Source: Paracorniculantispora psalliotae (Eukaryota > Ascomycota > Sordariomycetes > Hypocreales > Cordycipitaceae). Taken from it: a DNA stretch of 64,000 nt. Below, one piece after another: positions 54,067-64,000 of the stretch. Made by a program: the position numbers and the translations under genes. The stretch covers positions 1,564,411-1,628,410 of the forward strand of contig PHFE01000095.1 of the NCBI GenBank assembly GCA_002796755.1. The letters are read 5' to 3'. The notes under the pieces are model-generated. The model searched no databases. It saw only the letters and a list, made by a program, of their open reading frames with translations, and was not told the DNA's origin. The number at the start of each line of letters is the position of its first letter. Within the stretch, counting starts at the first letter, position 1.

Positions 54067-55611
54067 ATGGCTCGAACTGCAAGAGCGAGAGCGCCTCTCG
54101 CGGCCAAGCAAGGACCTGCTCCTTCCATCGCCGCCTTCACCCGCGTCTCCAAGAGCAACGCTTACCCCGACGCCCATGCGAAAACGGCTGCCGTCATCTC
54201 GGCTGACCTGACAACGACGACGACGCCCTCCAAGAAGCGCAAGGCCTCGTCCCCGCTGGACAACGACGCCGGCGCCTGCACTCGTCGCAACATCTCCTTC
54301 AGCCCCAGCGACGACGACGACGACAATGACGAAAAGGACAACGCCGAGCACATTGCCCAGCGCAAGAAGCGTGCCTGCCGACGCCAGGAGCCCACGCTCC
54401 CCGCCAAACCCCAGCCCACTCCGGCCAAGGACGCGCTGCCGACGCCGACAACCACCAGAGGCAAAACAGTAGCTAAAGCACCTCCTTCGAGAAAGGAGGC
54501 CGCGCACCGCCCGACCGCCGCCACCATCATCAGCAAATCGCGACAAGACGCCGCCAAGCCGGGCCAGTCCCGGATCGATGCCTTTTACGCCAAGCAGCAG
54601 GCGGCCAAGTCGGCGGCCGACGACGAAATCGACGCCGCGTTCCCACCGCACCTCGCCGACCTCGTGCGTCTGCACCGCGCGTTCCTCAAGACGGTTGTGA
54701 TGCAGATGGCGCACACGCGCAGCAACGTCCCGCTGGACATTCGCGAGCTCGCCCCCAACATTGCGCGCTCGTGGCGCAAGCGTCAGGTCACGGTAGAGGA
54801 CGTGCGTCGCTGCGTGGCCCTTGAAGCGTCGACGGAGGCGGACGGCATGCAGTCGCCGTTCATCGTCGCTGACTACGGCAACGGCAAGGTCTGCGTCGAG
54901 CTGCGCGAGGGCCACGACGGCAGCGCCATAAACCAGGCGCAGCTGTGCCGGCAGTTTGAGGACAATTTGAGGCGTCTCGGTGCCGACAGGGCGACGGACA
55001 AGATGGCGGACGTGGATGACGTGACGCTCGACGGCCTCTCGCTAGCCGAGCTGCCCCAGGCGGACATGACGGACATGAACACGGGCGCCAAGACGGCCGC
55101 GCTGCTGGTCAAGGGACACAAGGCCCTCTCGGTGCTCAAGGACGGCATGGCGGCGAAGCAGCAGGAGAAGGAGGCCAAGCAGCAGGCCGCGGCCGCGCCG
55201 CTTCTCAACGCGGACGGCACCAAGATGAGCCTCCTCGACCGCCTTCGCCACAAGCAGCTGGCGGCCGCCAACGCACCTCTGCCTCCTTCTGGTCCTGAAC
55301 TGCAACGACGCGCCGCCCTGAACCGGGTCGTCGACGTCGCATCCACCATTTCCATGCTGAGCCTGTCCACCCCGGCGTCGCTGCCGCGCCAGGCCTTTAC
55401 CATGGTGGCCATTGTCGAGAAGCTCCGTGACTCGCTGCGCGTGCCTCTGGCCAAGGACGAGGGTATCGCGTGCATCCGACTGATTGCCAACGAGGTGGCG
55501 CCCGAATGGCTACGGATCGTGGCCATTGGCGGCCGGGAAAACGTGGTCATTCAGCGTGGCGGCGAGCCCGTCAGCCGCGTGATTCAGGAACGGGTCCAGA
55601 AGCTCATGTAA
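54067..55611 (+). CDS. CDT1: DNA replication licensing factor Cdt1
   Basis: 514 residues in one exon. The central domain (about 188-300, DAAFPPHLADLVRLHRAFLK, NVPLDIRELAPNIARSWRKR, VTVEDVRRCVALEAS) matches the Cdt1 middle winged helix. The C-terminal MCM-binding winged helix is present (MSLLDRLRHKQLAA, AFTMVAIVEKLRDSLRVPL, EGIACIRLIANEVAPEWLR). Cdt1 loads MCM2-7 at origins in G1. The N-terminus is disordered and basic, with an acidic DDDDDNDE run. It holds QSRIDAFY (167-174), a PIP-box pattern for PCNA binding. Fungal Cdt1 is very divergent, so the assignment rests on the C-terminal half. Confidence 0.85.
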   Translation: MARTARARAPLAAKQGPAPSIAAFTRVSKSNAYPDAHAKTAAVISADLTTTTTPSKKRKASSPLDNDAGACTRRNISFSPSDDDDDNDEKDNAEHIAQRKKRACRRQEPTLPAKPQPTPAKDALPTPTTTRGKTVAKAPPSRKEAAHRPTAATIISKSRQDAAKPGQSRIDAFYAKQQAAKSAADDEIDAAFPPHLADLVRLHRAFLKTVVMQMAHTRSNVPLDIRELAPNIARSWRKRQVTVEDVRRCVALEASTEADGMQSPFIVADYGNGKVCVELREGHDGSAINQAQLCRQFEDNLRRLGADRATDKMADVDDVTLDGLSLAELPQADMTDMNTGAKTAALLVKGHKALSVLKDGMAAKQQEKEAKQQAAAAPLLNADGTKMSLLDRLRHKQLAAANAPLPPSGPELQRRAALNRVVDVASTISMLSLSTPASLPRQAFTMVAIVEKLRDSLRVPLAKDEGIACIRLIANEVAPEWLRIVAIGGRENVVIQRGGEPVSRVIQERVQKLM

Positions 55612-57138
55612 GATGGTCACAGAATTGGAATGCGCGGTGCAAACGGGATATTAAGAAACATACGGACTGCATAATACAGCAGAGAGGGATGATATTGGGC
55701 TTGTTACTATTTTTGCATAAAGCATGGCGTTTGGGGCATTTGCATTTTTGTTAACTGAGTTTGGAGTTGGGATATACCACGGAATAGTGTAGCTGCTTTT
55801 GAAATAGAAGAAGGGAGTTTTATAATTCCCATGTCTGTGCGGTTGAATGTGACGGTTAAGTTTATGGTTAAGTGACAGCCGGTGGCGGCGGTTATGTCAA
55901 ACCTTGATGCTGCACGCAACCACCTAGGAGCGGTTGGTGTATAGCAACGGGCAGGCAAGACTTCGGTGTATCTTGGTCATTCTTTGGAAGAGACCGCAAA
56001 CCGGTACTACCAAATTAAGATTATAACGAGGACGACTCAGATGTGATGAACATGGTCACTGCTCGGCTTCTTGCGAAAATTGCGGGCACGCGTTACGAGA
56101 CGGCGACTCAAATGGCCTTTTGTAACAGATGCCAACAAAATCGGTCTTCTATCCGGCTGTGAACGCAGTAAAAAATTGATACAGCCTTGGATTTATTCAA
56201 CGAGAATATTTCTCTGCCATTGGCTATTGTTAACTCGCCTTTTTGTATATGTGTGTGTGTGTTATTTTGTGTCTTCTCCTACATCGGCGAGAAAACACTG
56301 CCCGGCCCTCGGCGCAACTCCAACAGCCCTTCTGGGCTTATTACCGCCCATTGCGTCGTAATTAAATGGATCCCATGTCTCGGAATACTGTCCTCTCTCA
56401 ATGACGGAATCTACTCTTTTTTGTCTCCGTCACTGAAGCACCGTAGCATTCGGCTACTCGTATTGAATTTTTTCTTCCTTTGTGAGCTTTTGACGCACAT
56501 GTGTGGATTCATCTTAGTACATGGACAGGGAACACTGCCGTCTTCATTGGCCACTAAATGGCGAATAATTTTCACGTTTTCCCCTGTAGTCGCCTTTGGA
56601 AATTTCTATTCCCTGCTTTTCTGAAGGAACATTGGTGCAGGTTGGGGGCCTCGGGACGACCGTGTGTTTCGGTGGGAACACCGACAGTCCTCCGGCCGCT
56701 AAAATTCAACTGCATCCTTAAGGTCGAGATATGGCACACTTTTCTTCTTCCTTTGTTTTCATTACAATTATCTCTTAAGATGGTGCTTGCTCTGATTTTA
56801 TAGCAATTAAAAATCTACTATTTTTGTTTAAACCCCAGTATTACTTGGAATACTGTCACATGAACGTACTGTGTCATCATCGTCTCCTGCGCAAGTTTCT
56901 TCCGCTAGCTTGACCCCGAGTAGAGTGTTGCCAAGAGGCGAAAAAGACACTTTCTGTCTAATCACAAAAGGGAATTTCGAGTTACGAATTGTTCTACAGT
57001 CTACGGGGGATCACCAGTCGGCATCACACTTGCTTGAGATCATCTTGAGACGGCACTGATTGAACTTCGTCCTTGGCATCTAATGGCGAGATATTCCCAC
57101 CACAGCAACTTATAACACCAGATTTTTCATCTCTCAAG
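55612..57138. other. Intergenic region, no gene supported
   Basis: About 1.5 kb with no convincing coding frame. The open frame continuing upstream of 57139 begins with a TTG and is leader of the transporter gene. Confidence 0.5.
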
Positions 57139-58813
57139 ATGAGTGTGCTACAGCCCGTGCCGTCTGCCATGACGGCCGACAGCGCCGCCATGTCCGGCCC
57201 GCACCGGACCCTATCCGGCCCCAACACCGCCGCCGCCGCCGCCGCTGGCCACGACAGCAGCAGCGATGACGACGACAAATTCTACGAAGATGGTGAGGAA
57301 ATCTACGCCAAGTTCTCCTCCAGCCGGAAGCGCACCATTGTCGCCGTCCTCGGCTTCGGCGCGTTCGTCGCGCTCGTCTCCAGCACCAGCGTGCTGCCCG
57401 CCGTGCCCGAGATCACGGCCACGTTTGGTAGCAAAGACACGGTGGTGGAAATCAGCAACGCCATTTACATTGCCCTGACGGGCGTGGGGTGTGTCGTCTG
57501 GGGTCCCATGAGCCAGATTTATGGTCGTCGCGTGGTGAGTGCGATCCTGAGCGTAGAACCAAGCTACTTTGGGGGTAGACTGGGCGACACGCGAGCACCT
57601 GAACTGACACTACTGTTTTATAGATTATACAATGCGCCTGTGCATTCTTCTGCTTCATGAGCTTGGGGACGGCCCTGTCGCCGAATTTGCAAGCCTTCTT
57701 CGTCTTTCGCGCCTTGTCCGCCATTGGAGGCTCTGCGTTGACGATTCTGGGCAACGTCATAATCAGGTACGTAGAAGTCTTGAAGATGCAGCCACAGTGC
57801 CAATGTACTAACTCACAGTTCGTAGCGATATATATAAACCAACCGAGAGAGCAACTGCGATTAGCTGGTACCTCTCGTGCACCGTCATCGGACCGTCGTT
57901 TGGCCCGTTCATGAGCGGCCTCATCGTCCAGTTTGCCAGCTGGCGCATCATCTACTGGGTGCAGCTTGGCTGCGCCGTAGCGACCTTGGCAGCAGGCTAC
58001 TTCTTGATCCCGGAGACGGCGCACCATAAGCTGAGCACCGACATGGCCCATCTCCCGCGCCGCGAAAAGCTTCTGGCCGTCGCGCACAAGATCAACCCGC
58101 TCCGGTCCGTGAGCCTTCTGCGCCACTGGAACGTGGTGGCCGTCAGCTTCGCGTCGGCCGTCACGCTCTTCGCGCTCTACTGCATGTTGGTCCCGATCCG
58201 CTTCGTGCTGAATCCGCGCTTCGGCCTCGAGTCGCCCCTCTTGTCGGGCGTCTTTTACCTCGTCCCCGGCGCGGGCTGCCTCTTCTCCACCATGATTGCG
58301 GGCAAGTACGGCGACTGGACCGTCAAGCGGTGGATCGAGAAGCGCGGCCGACGGGTGCCGGAGGACAGGCTCCGCGCCGGCATTCCGGCTCTGGCTCTGA
58401 TCCAGGGCGGCGGCGTGCTCATCTATGGATGGTCCGTGGACAAGGCAGTGGGCGGGATGCCGGTGCCCCTGATCTTCCTCTTTGTCCAGGCCATCGGTCA
58501 GATCATAGCTTCGACCATGCTGAATACGTACTGCCTGGAGAACACGCCTTCGCTGAGCGCCGACATTATTGCCATCTGCTGGCTGGTGCGTTACATTGGA
58601 GCCTGCATCGCCACGGCGGTTGCCCTCCCCATGATCCAGAGCATCGGCGTAGGCTGGACCTTGACAATTAATTTCATCTTACTCGTCATCAGTTCATTCG
58701 TTCTCATGGCCACGGTCAGATGGGGTGAGAGTTGGAGGTCAGGAATAGTACCTGCAGATCAGGCGCCGCCGTCGCAGCCAGCCCAAGAGCGCAACTCTTC
58801 GGAAAAAGTATAA
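57139..58813 (+). CDS. MFS transporter, DHA1 drug:H+ antiporter type (Qdr/Dtr1-like)
   Basis: Three exons: 57139-57534, 57624-57766, 57826-58813 (508 residues). Introns of 89 and 59 nt are GT-AG. A hydrophilic, acidic N-terminus (AAGHDSSSDDDDKFYEDGEE) precedes 12 predicted membrane helices beginning at TIVAVLGFGAFVALVSSTSV. MFS motif A appears as GPMSQIYGRRV after helix 2. GPSFGPFMSGLIVQFASWR is the motif C region of drug antiporters, and SDIYKPTERATAISWYLSCT leads into it. The long cytoplasmic loop lies between helices 6 and 7 (HHKLSTDMAHLPRREKLL). It most likely exports small molecules at the plasma membrane; the substrate is unknown. The first ATG in frame is 57139. Confidence 0.88.
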
Positions 58814-60246
58814 TCTATTTTCAATACCACATTATTTATACCATCTATTTTAATGCCAGCTTAGAGCTATTTTTGACTATTGAGAGGCCGACATTGATCT
58901 GGAAAAGGGGTGACGGTGCTCAGGGGTAGCGGAGAGAGCGCAATCGGTGACAGGTGTACCCTTTGCTACAAACCATGGGGAAGGTAACCAGAGCCGGGGT
59001 GCGCTGTTTGCCATGCTGGGTCATATTCTGTCGCCTGCCGTACATCATCCTGATCTGGCGATGCGGAGGCTCAATTGTTCTCTGCAGCTTCGTCACATCG
59101 AGTGTGATGCAAGCAAGCAAGAAATCAAGTCTCTGCCGGATCAACAGTCGCCGTGGCTACAACCTTGGCGGACCTAACCCCAAGCCCAGTAGTCGTCGGA
59201 GTTTTCTGTAAAACATCAAGGATGATCGAGCGACATTGACAGAGTCCATTGTAACGAATGGAAAGCATAAAGCCCCGCTGACAGGGTATGCTAATCGCTT
59301 ACGAATATCCGAGACCAATGTTTGCCAAAGGATGGGAAATAGAGGTGAATAGCAAATAAAATAGAGTTTTTGAGTTGATAGCTAGGCGGATTACAGACAA
59401 GAGACGGAGCTGGTGGACCACCCACACCTGGAAGTTATCGTGTTTCACCTCGTCCTGACACATCATGCCAAAAACGCACGACTTCTCGGGCTGCCCGTTT
59501 TCCTTGCCGGTTATTAAGTACTCAAATAAGCCGCGGTCGGCGTAGGCAATTGACATGAAACAGCGATTGCCTTCTAGAGCACATGAATCCGGGGTCATTC
59601 TTTCCATACAGCCCTATGTAAAAGGAAGCTCAGCCTCTCTCCACGCAGCCTGTCACGCATATGTTTGAATGAAACGCCCACTAGTTGCGTCTCACTATCT
59701 CGGATCAGCCTGTTCCGAGGGTTGGAAACAATTTTCTGTCAAAGTCTTCACTGTAACAGTAAATGGTACCCCAACCGAGTCATACAACCGAGCACCGGGT
59801 AAATCAGATGGCTGTTCTAGCTTCCAGATTCCAATTACTCTTTGCAATATGAAGAGAGGCAAGATGCCTCGCTGTCAAAGAATGGAACAAACACAAAGCA
59901 GTCGCACTGAAAAGAATTAAGAGCTCGGGATGATATAATAGAAAATTGAATGTATATACTAGATTTTACTGGCTCGCCCAAAGCTCGTACCACCTTGGGG
60001 AGCCATGAGTCGTGGCCGTCAACGCAATGCTCAGTCCTGCCGTTTCCAAGCAGTACGGCCTTGTTTCCCACCAGAAATCTGTCAGCTTGCTGTTCATTTG
60101 CCGGAATAGAGCCAAGAGGCTGTCTATATGAACATGGCTTTGGACCTGCCAGATCGCCTGCTCCGGCGCACATCAGATCTTCCTCCCATTAAACCCCTTC
60201 CGGAGCATACAGAAACGCATTATATATCACTACTTTACGTTCAACC
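58814..60246. other. Spacer with a possible minus-strand relic gene
   Basis: About 1.4 kb. The right part is promoter of the aspartic protease and overlaps the candidate minus-strand frames listed next. Otherwise nothing is supported. Confidence 0.4.
59299..60173 (-). pseudogene. Candidate Cys-rich small protein gene or relic
   Basis: From ATG 60173 a frame (60173-59994) reads MCAGAGDLAGPKPCSYRQPL and on to TEHCVDGHDSWLPK. It joins across an 87-nt possible intron (gtggta to ttttcag) to 59906-59835, reading CDCFVFVPFFDSEASCLSSY and ending CKE (83 residues). A second open piece with similar Cys content (59607-59299, MERMTPDSCALEGNRCFMSI) lies downstream after a plausible acceptor (acatag). Neither has a signal peptide, and the start lies only 73 nt from the divergent protease ATG. 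It could be a broken secreted-protein gene. No family is recognised. Confidence 0.22.
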
Positions 60247-61928
60247 ATGAAAATCTGTTGGCAGCTGTCTCTTTTTTTGGTCGCCGAGTCCGCTGTAGCT
60301 CAGCGCGTCGTCCAGGGCAGTGTGCAGCACTTTGAGAGCTTAGATATCGGACCGTTTCTGCCATTCGTTACATTCGGCTTTGGCACACCTGCGCAAAATA
60401 TCAAGGGCATTTTCGATACGGGCTCTTCCGATACTATCATCCCCGAGGCTGGTAGCGCTGTCTGTCAGCTAAAGACCCAGCAGTGCACGGCGCCAGCGCC
60501 AGTTGTACTTGGACAGTTTGATCCTAAGGCCACGTGTGACTTCAAGCGCCTCGAAGGGCAACGCTTTAATGCCACCTTTGCCGGTGGTGATCAATATGAC
60601 GGCGACTATATTGAGACGACTGTTACCTTGGGGGAAAGGGGGGCCGGCCAGGTACCTAACGCGCAGGTCGCGTTGGCATCTCATCGCAATCCCCAAATTG
60701 AGACGCCTCAGGTCCCCGTGTTCGGCGTGGGGCTGCCGCTCATCGAAGCAACCGATAATAAGTACGACAACATCCCTAGGAAAATGAAAGACGCCGGCGT
60801 CACCAAGGGTCAGGCTTATAGTGTTGTGCTCAATTCAACTCGTAAGTGAAACAAATAGAATAGGCAGACCAGTTCTATGCCCATTTATGCTCTTTCCGCT
60901 TTGGGGACTCAGTTTAGCGGTTTTCTAACAAGTGTATGACAGCATTCGGCAATGGGAGCGTCTTTTTCGGCGGTATTGACCGTTCGAAGTTCGAGGGCGA
61001 ACTGAAAGAGGTCCCTCTTGAAAAAGATCGCAATGGTGAGATCCCGGAATTCGTGGTGCAGATGAGCTCCTTGAAGTTGGTCGCCGGGGCGCGAGGAAAT
61101 GCCACTAGAACACAAGAACGCCGCGAACTCGAGCGTATGAAGCGAACACCTTGGAACAGAGTCATCAAAACTTTGGACCAGAGCAGAACGAAGAGCCTCT
61201 ATGGTGGGGAGCAAGGTGACAACATCGCCGAGCGAACAACGGTAGTGACCGACGTTGAGAGCCAACTAGCCAGGGGAGTGGACGTCAGCAGTATGAAGCG
61301 CAACAACGGAGCCGACAATGGACGCAACGGCGAACGGAACAACGGGGGAAACAATGGAGGCAACAATGGGGGCAACGACGGACGGAACAACAGAGGCAAC
61401 AACGGCAGCAACGCGTGCAATGGAAAGAAAGCCAACAAAGGCGGCAAAAATGGCAGTAACAATGATGGTAACTCTGGAAACGAGATTGACCTTGGTCTTG
61501 ACCCTCGTGACGGCTTCACCCTCATGGATACGGGTGGCGTCGCCATCGCGCTGCCGCCTGCCGTCCTCTCCAAGATGGCTGATGCGCTCGGCACTACTTT
61601 TTCCCAAGACGGCCTCGGTCCCGTCATGTGCAGTCGGCTGAGCGGCGATAGCGCGCTTGTTATGCGCTTCAACAATGATACTGTCGAAGCCCGCATGCCG
61701 CTGGCCAATATGCGCATTTCGGATGCCCTCGCGGATCCGCAGCTGACGAGTAGAGGTCTCTGCGAACTCGGCGTCCGACCTACCCAGGCTGGCGACACCA
61801 ACGTCGCCACGCTGCCCTTCTTTGCGGCCGTGTACACCGTCTTTGACCTGGACAACAACAGATTGTTTTTCGCCCAGGCCAAGGGCGACCCCGGCGCACC
61901 GGGCGGCCAGCTTGAGGAGTTTCCTTGA
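60247..61928 (+). CDS. Pepsin-like aspartic protease (A1 family) with Asn/Gly-rich insert
   Basis: Two exons: 60247-60841 and 60943-61928 (526 residues), intron 101 nt GT-AG. A signal peptide (MKICWQLSLFLVAESAVA) is followed by QRVVQGSVQ and the N-lobe, with the first catalytic motif FDTGSSDT (Asp57). The second is LMDTGGVAIALPP (Asp394). Splicing joins NST to PFGNGSVFFGGID, the typical start of the interlobe strand. Between the lobes lies an unusual low-complexity segment (about residues 318-378) of NNG, NGG and NGR repeats. No GPI tail is seen; the protein ends GGQLEEFP, so it is probably secreted. It is longer than a typical 400-residue pepsin owing to this insert. Confidence 0.88.
61301..61480 (+). 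repeat. Asn/Gly-coding trinucleotide-rich tract inside the protease
   Basis: Repeated AAC-AAC-GGN-like units (aacaatggaggc, aacaatgggggc, aacaacagaggc) code for the Asn/Gly-rich insert. The pattern of near-identical 12-nt units points to slippage and probable length variation. Confidence 0.75.
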
Positions 61929-64000
61929 TATGCCGGGAGGTAAGAGAAGGCAAATTTGTTTTAAATAAGTCTTCGAGAGAGAAAAGGGAGATATTTTAAC
62001 AAATATTTTAAAAACTTCAAATGTTTTACTGCCTCACAAAGTGTATTGTTAGATATTTGAGGGTCTACCGTAGTGAGTAAATATGCGGTTGATGTTCCAC
62101 TCTGCAAAACCGAATTAATGATCAACTCGTTGTCTCCATTATCTTCGTTGAGGACATATGTTATATTCCATAGCGCTTTGGAATATACTACTCGTCCCCG
62201 TCCGCCCGCTGTCAAATTTTTTATCCATCTAATAGGAACAGAATTTGGACACGCGATCACCGTGGTCAATAGATGGAGAACTTGCTGACGGCGCTCCCCT
62301 AACCATCCCTTACATCATTGGGTTGCATACTGACGAAAGCTCGTATAGTATAATCAGGCAGGTTTGCTTAAGAGATGTCGATTAAAACAACTGCCGTCGT
62401 AGCTAGTAGACGTATACATCCTTATTACTAAGCTCTGCCACTATGCAGTGAGGCAAACAATGGCTGTCCCTGTAGAAACTCCTACCCGATGTGTTCCTAC
62501 TAGTTACAGGGTAGGAATAGAAAATTGACTGAGATAGGATTCAACTCTAACGACCACATCTCGGCGGTCCATTATATATGTTTTCAAGTATGTGTAAACA
62601 TTGAAATGTATCAAGTGGTTTCCCCTGAATCGCACCACCTTCAGCAGGCGGGCTTGTCTGCCAGATTCAGATTGTTTGCGGGAGGCTTGGCATGCTGCAT
62701 ATTTCGCCTCATGCCATGCTCCATCCAATTAATACCGATTTTTGGTAACCTACATCTACTGCCCATGTATAATGTGCCAGATTTGTGCACTTTTGTGACA
62801 GATGCGACGCCACAAATGCTGCCGTCTACGATCGTGAGCCGCTAGACCACTGATTACTCCAGAACACTATTGTATGGGCAGCACCACTTTGTGGTGGATT
62901 CTTACAAGATTTCCGGTCTGTAGTAGAGGAGACGAAAGTGTCGCCAGAGTGAAAGAATGGATGTTTCGATACTAACCCAAGGAGCGTCGAGAATTGCTGA
63001 GGCAAGAATCGTAAAGGGTATGTGTTCCACTTACCCTCTGCTATGCATCGAGGTGCTGGACCAAGGTGGCTCATTGTTTCCAAACAACTTTGTTACCGCA
63101 GGCGGCTCCAAAAAAAAAATGCTGAAAACGATTTCGTAATAAATTGCAATCGAATCTGACAACGCCGAACTGTAATGAGCGGCAGCGCCACCAGATGGGC
63201 ATGCTTCATCCACCAAGACATGCTTCAGAAAGTCGCCTGCAGGCCAATCGCTGACCACCAAAGCGCCAACTGAGCGCTGCACAACCAGATGGGGCAAGGC
63301 ATGCGGATCTCTATCAGGACACTGGCGACCTGTGAAAGGAGCTGACATCCTGCCGCCATTTACATTAAAATTTCACCGTCCATTTCAGCTTAATGTTTCT
63401 AAACAGACGCCTCATCGTGCAACTGTATTGTTGCAGTGGTTTTGCAGATAGCTCGAGGTGACTGCGCCATGAGACAGATGTACGTTTCATCCATAGTTTT
63501 TTGTTAGAGTTTTATGTTATCGCTGCTCGAGCAACTAATTGATCGACGCTCATCAAAGACTCGAGCACGCCCCCGCCAATCTCGGACGTCCCGCACGTGT
63601 AGCTTGCATACAACCGAAACTGAGTTTCGTACCTGTAGCACAGATGCACCAGCACCCTTCTTGAGTAGTTCAGTGCGCACATCCTCGCCGTTCCATTCTT
63701 GTGGTGGGCCCCCATAACGATGGGTTCTGAGCTTGCTGAGGAGCGCTTCAACCGCCATCGCGGAAAGGTTTAACGCGGGGCTGTCACTCTCGAGCGGTGA
63801 CAACGATAGTCAAAAATTGCTTCAAATGCCGTGACAGCCGTTATTCGGCATGCGGCGCTGGTAAATATTGCATGGGTGGTGTCTGGGAGACTTGGCAAGC
63901 CGGCCCGCGGGACGCCACCACTTATTCGGAGCTCCGGTTTCGAAACGCCCCATTCGATTCAACTTCGTCAGGGCCGCGCGTGCAGGTACACAATTATTTG
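61929..64000. other. 2 kb tail of the window, no gene supported
   Basis: It holds the 3' flank of the protease and intergenic DNA. An 84-codon minus-strand frame from ATG 63758 to 63504 has no recognisable features. An 8-nt inverted pair (TCCTACCC at 62480-62487, GGGTAGGA at 62509-62516) and a tRNA A-box-like string (62839-62849, minus) were seen but not interpreted as genes. Confidence 0.45.

Noticed and set aside
57073..57138. Upstream extension of the MFS transporter
   Set aside because: It begins with TTG; ATG 57139 is the first in-frame start.
62839..62849. tRNA gene suggested by TGGTCTAGCGG on the minus strand
   Set aside because: It fits an A box, but there is no B box at the right distance and no cloverleaf could be drawn.
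63504..63758. 84-codon minus-strand frame near the end of the window
   Set aside because: No family, no signal peptide and no splice support; kept only as a note.

Overview
This window reads as chromosomal DNA of a filamentous ascomycete, most likely a Hypocreales species (Sordariomycetes). The protein-coding genes carry short introns (about 47-175 nt, most 50-70) with GT-AG ends and CTAAC-like branch sites. The gene content is fungal throughout: HapC, Rrn3, Hfi1/Ada1, PKA regulatory subunit, Zn2Cys6 factor, GT32. Secreted cysteine-rich peptides and a pepsin-like protease are also present. I see no operons, no complete transposon, no CRISPR array, no rRNA and no intact tRNA.

Layout. 1-13 kb is accessory in character: a Golgi GT32 mannosyltransferase-like protein, a GPI-type surface protein, a secreted haem-thiolate peroxidase, a large sterol-glucosyltransferase-like protein with PPxY and ubiquitin-interacting motifs, a Zn2Cys6 regulator whose first exon does not splice in frame, and a secreted precursor with two defensin-like domains. 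13-31 kb is dense housekeeping: RRN3, HapC, prefoldin 2, CMC2, TMEM14-like, OST2/DAD1, GRASP/Grh1, TGS1, a Kelch/DUF4110 protein, a 56-residue Cys-rich protein and pyroglutamyl peptidase. Many of these are head-to-head or tail-to-tail pairs with short shared spacers. 31-38 kb is gene-poor and holds a HAD glycerol-3-phosphatase-like enzyme, several open-frame fragments, and a secreted lysozyme-like protein resembling actinobacterial domains. 38-49 kb is again housekeeping: SPF27/BCAS2, PKA regulatory subunit, SAGA Hfi1/Ada1 and gamma-tubulin complex GCP3. 49-64 kb is sparse: a 91-residue orphan protein behind a 3.6 kb spacer, CDT1, an MFS drug transporter, a pepsin-like protease with an Asn/Gly-rich insert, and a 2 kb tail with no supported gene.

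Functional links. Several genes share broad processes but are not organised as a cluster: transcription (Rrn3, HapC, Ada1), RNA processing (TGS1, SPF27), secretory pathway (OST2, Grh1, GT32), microtubule and folding (prefoldin, GCP3), mitochondria (CMC2, TMEM14-like). The secreted set (peroxidase, double-defensin precursor, lysozyme-like protein, aspartic protease) is spread over the window and would fit competition with microbes or host interaction. That last point is inference.

Exon coordinates were worked out by hand from splice consensus and reading-frame continuity. No search or RNA evidence was available.
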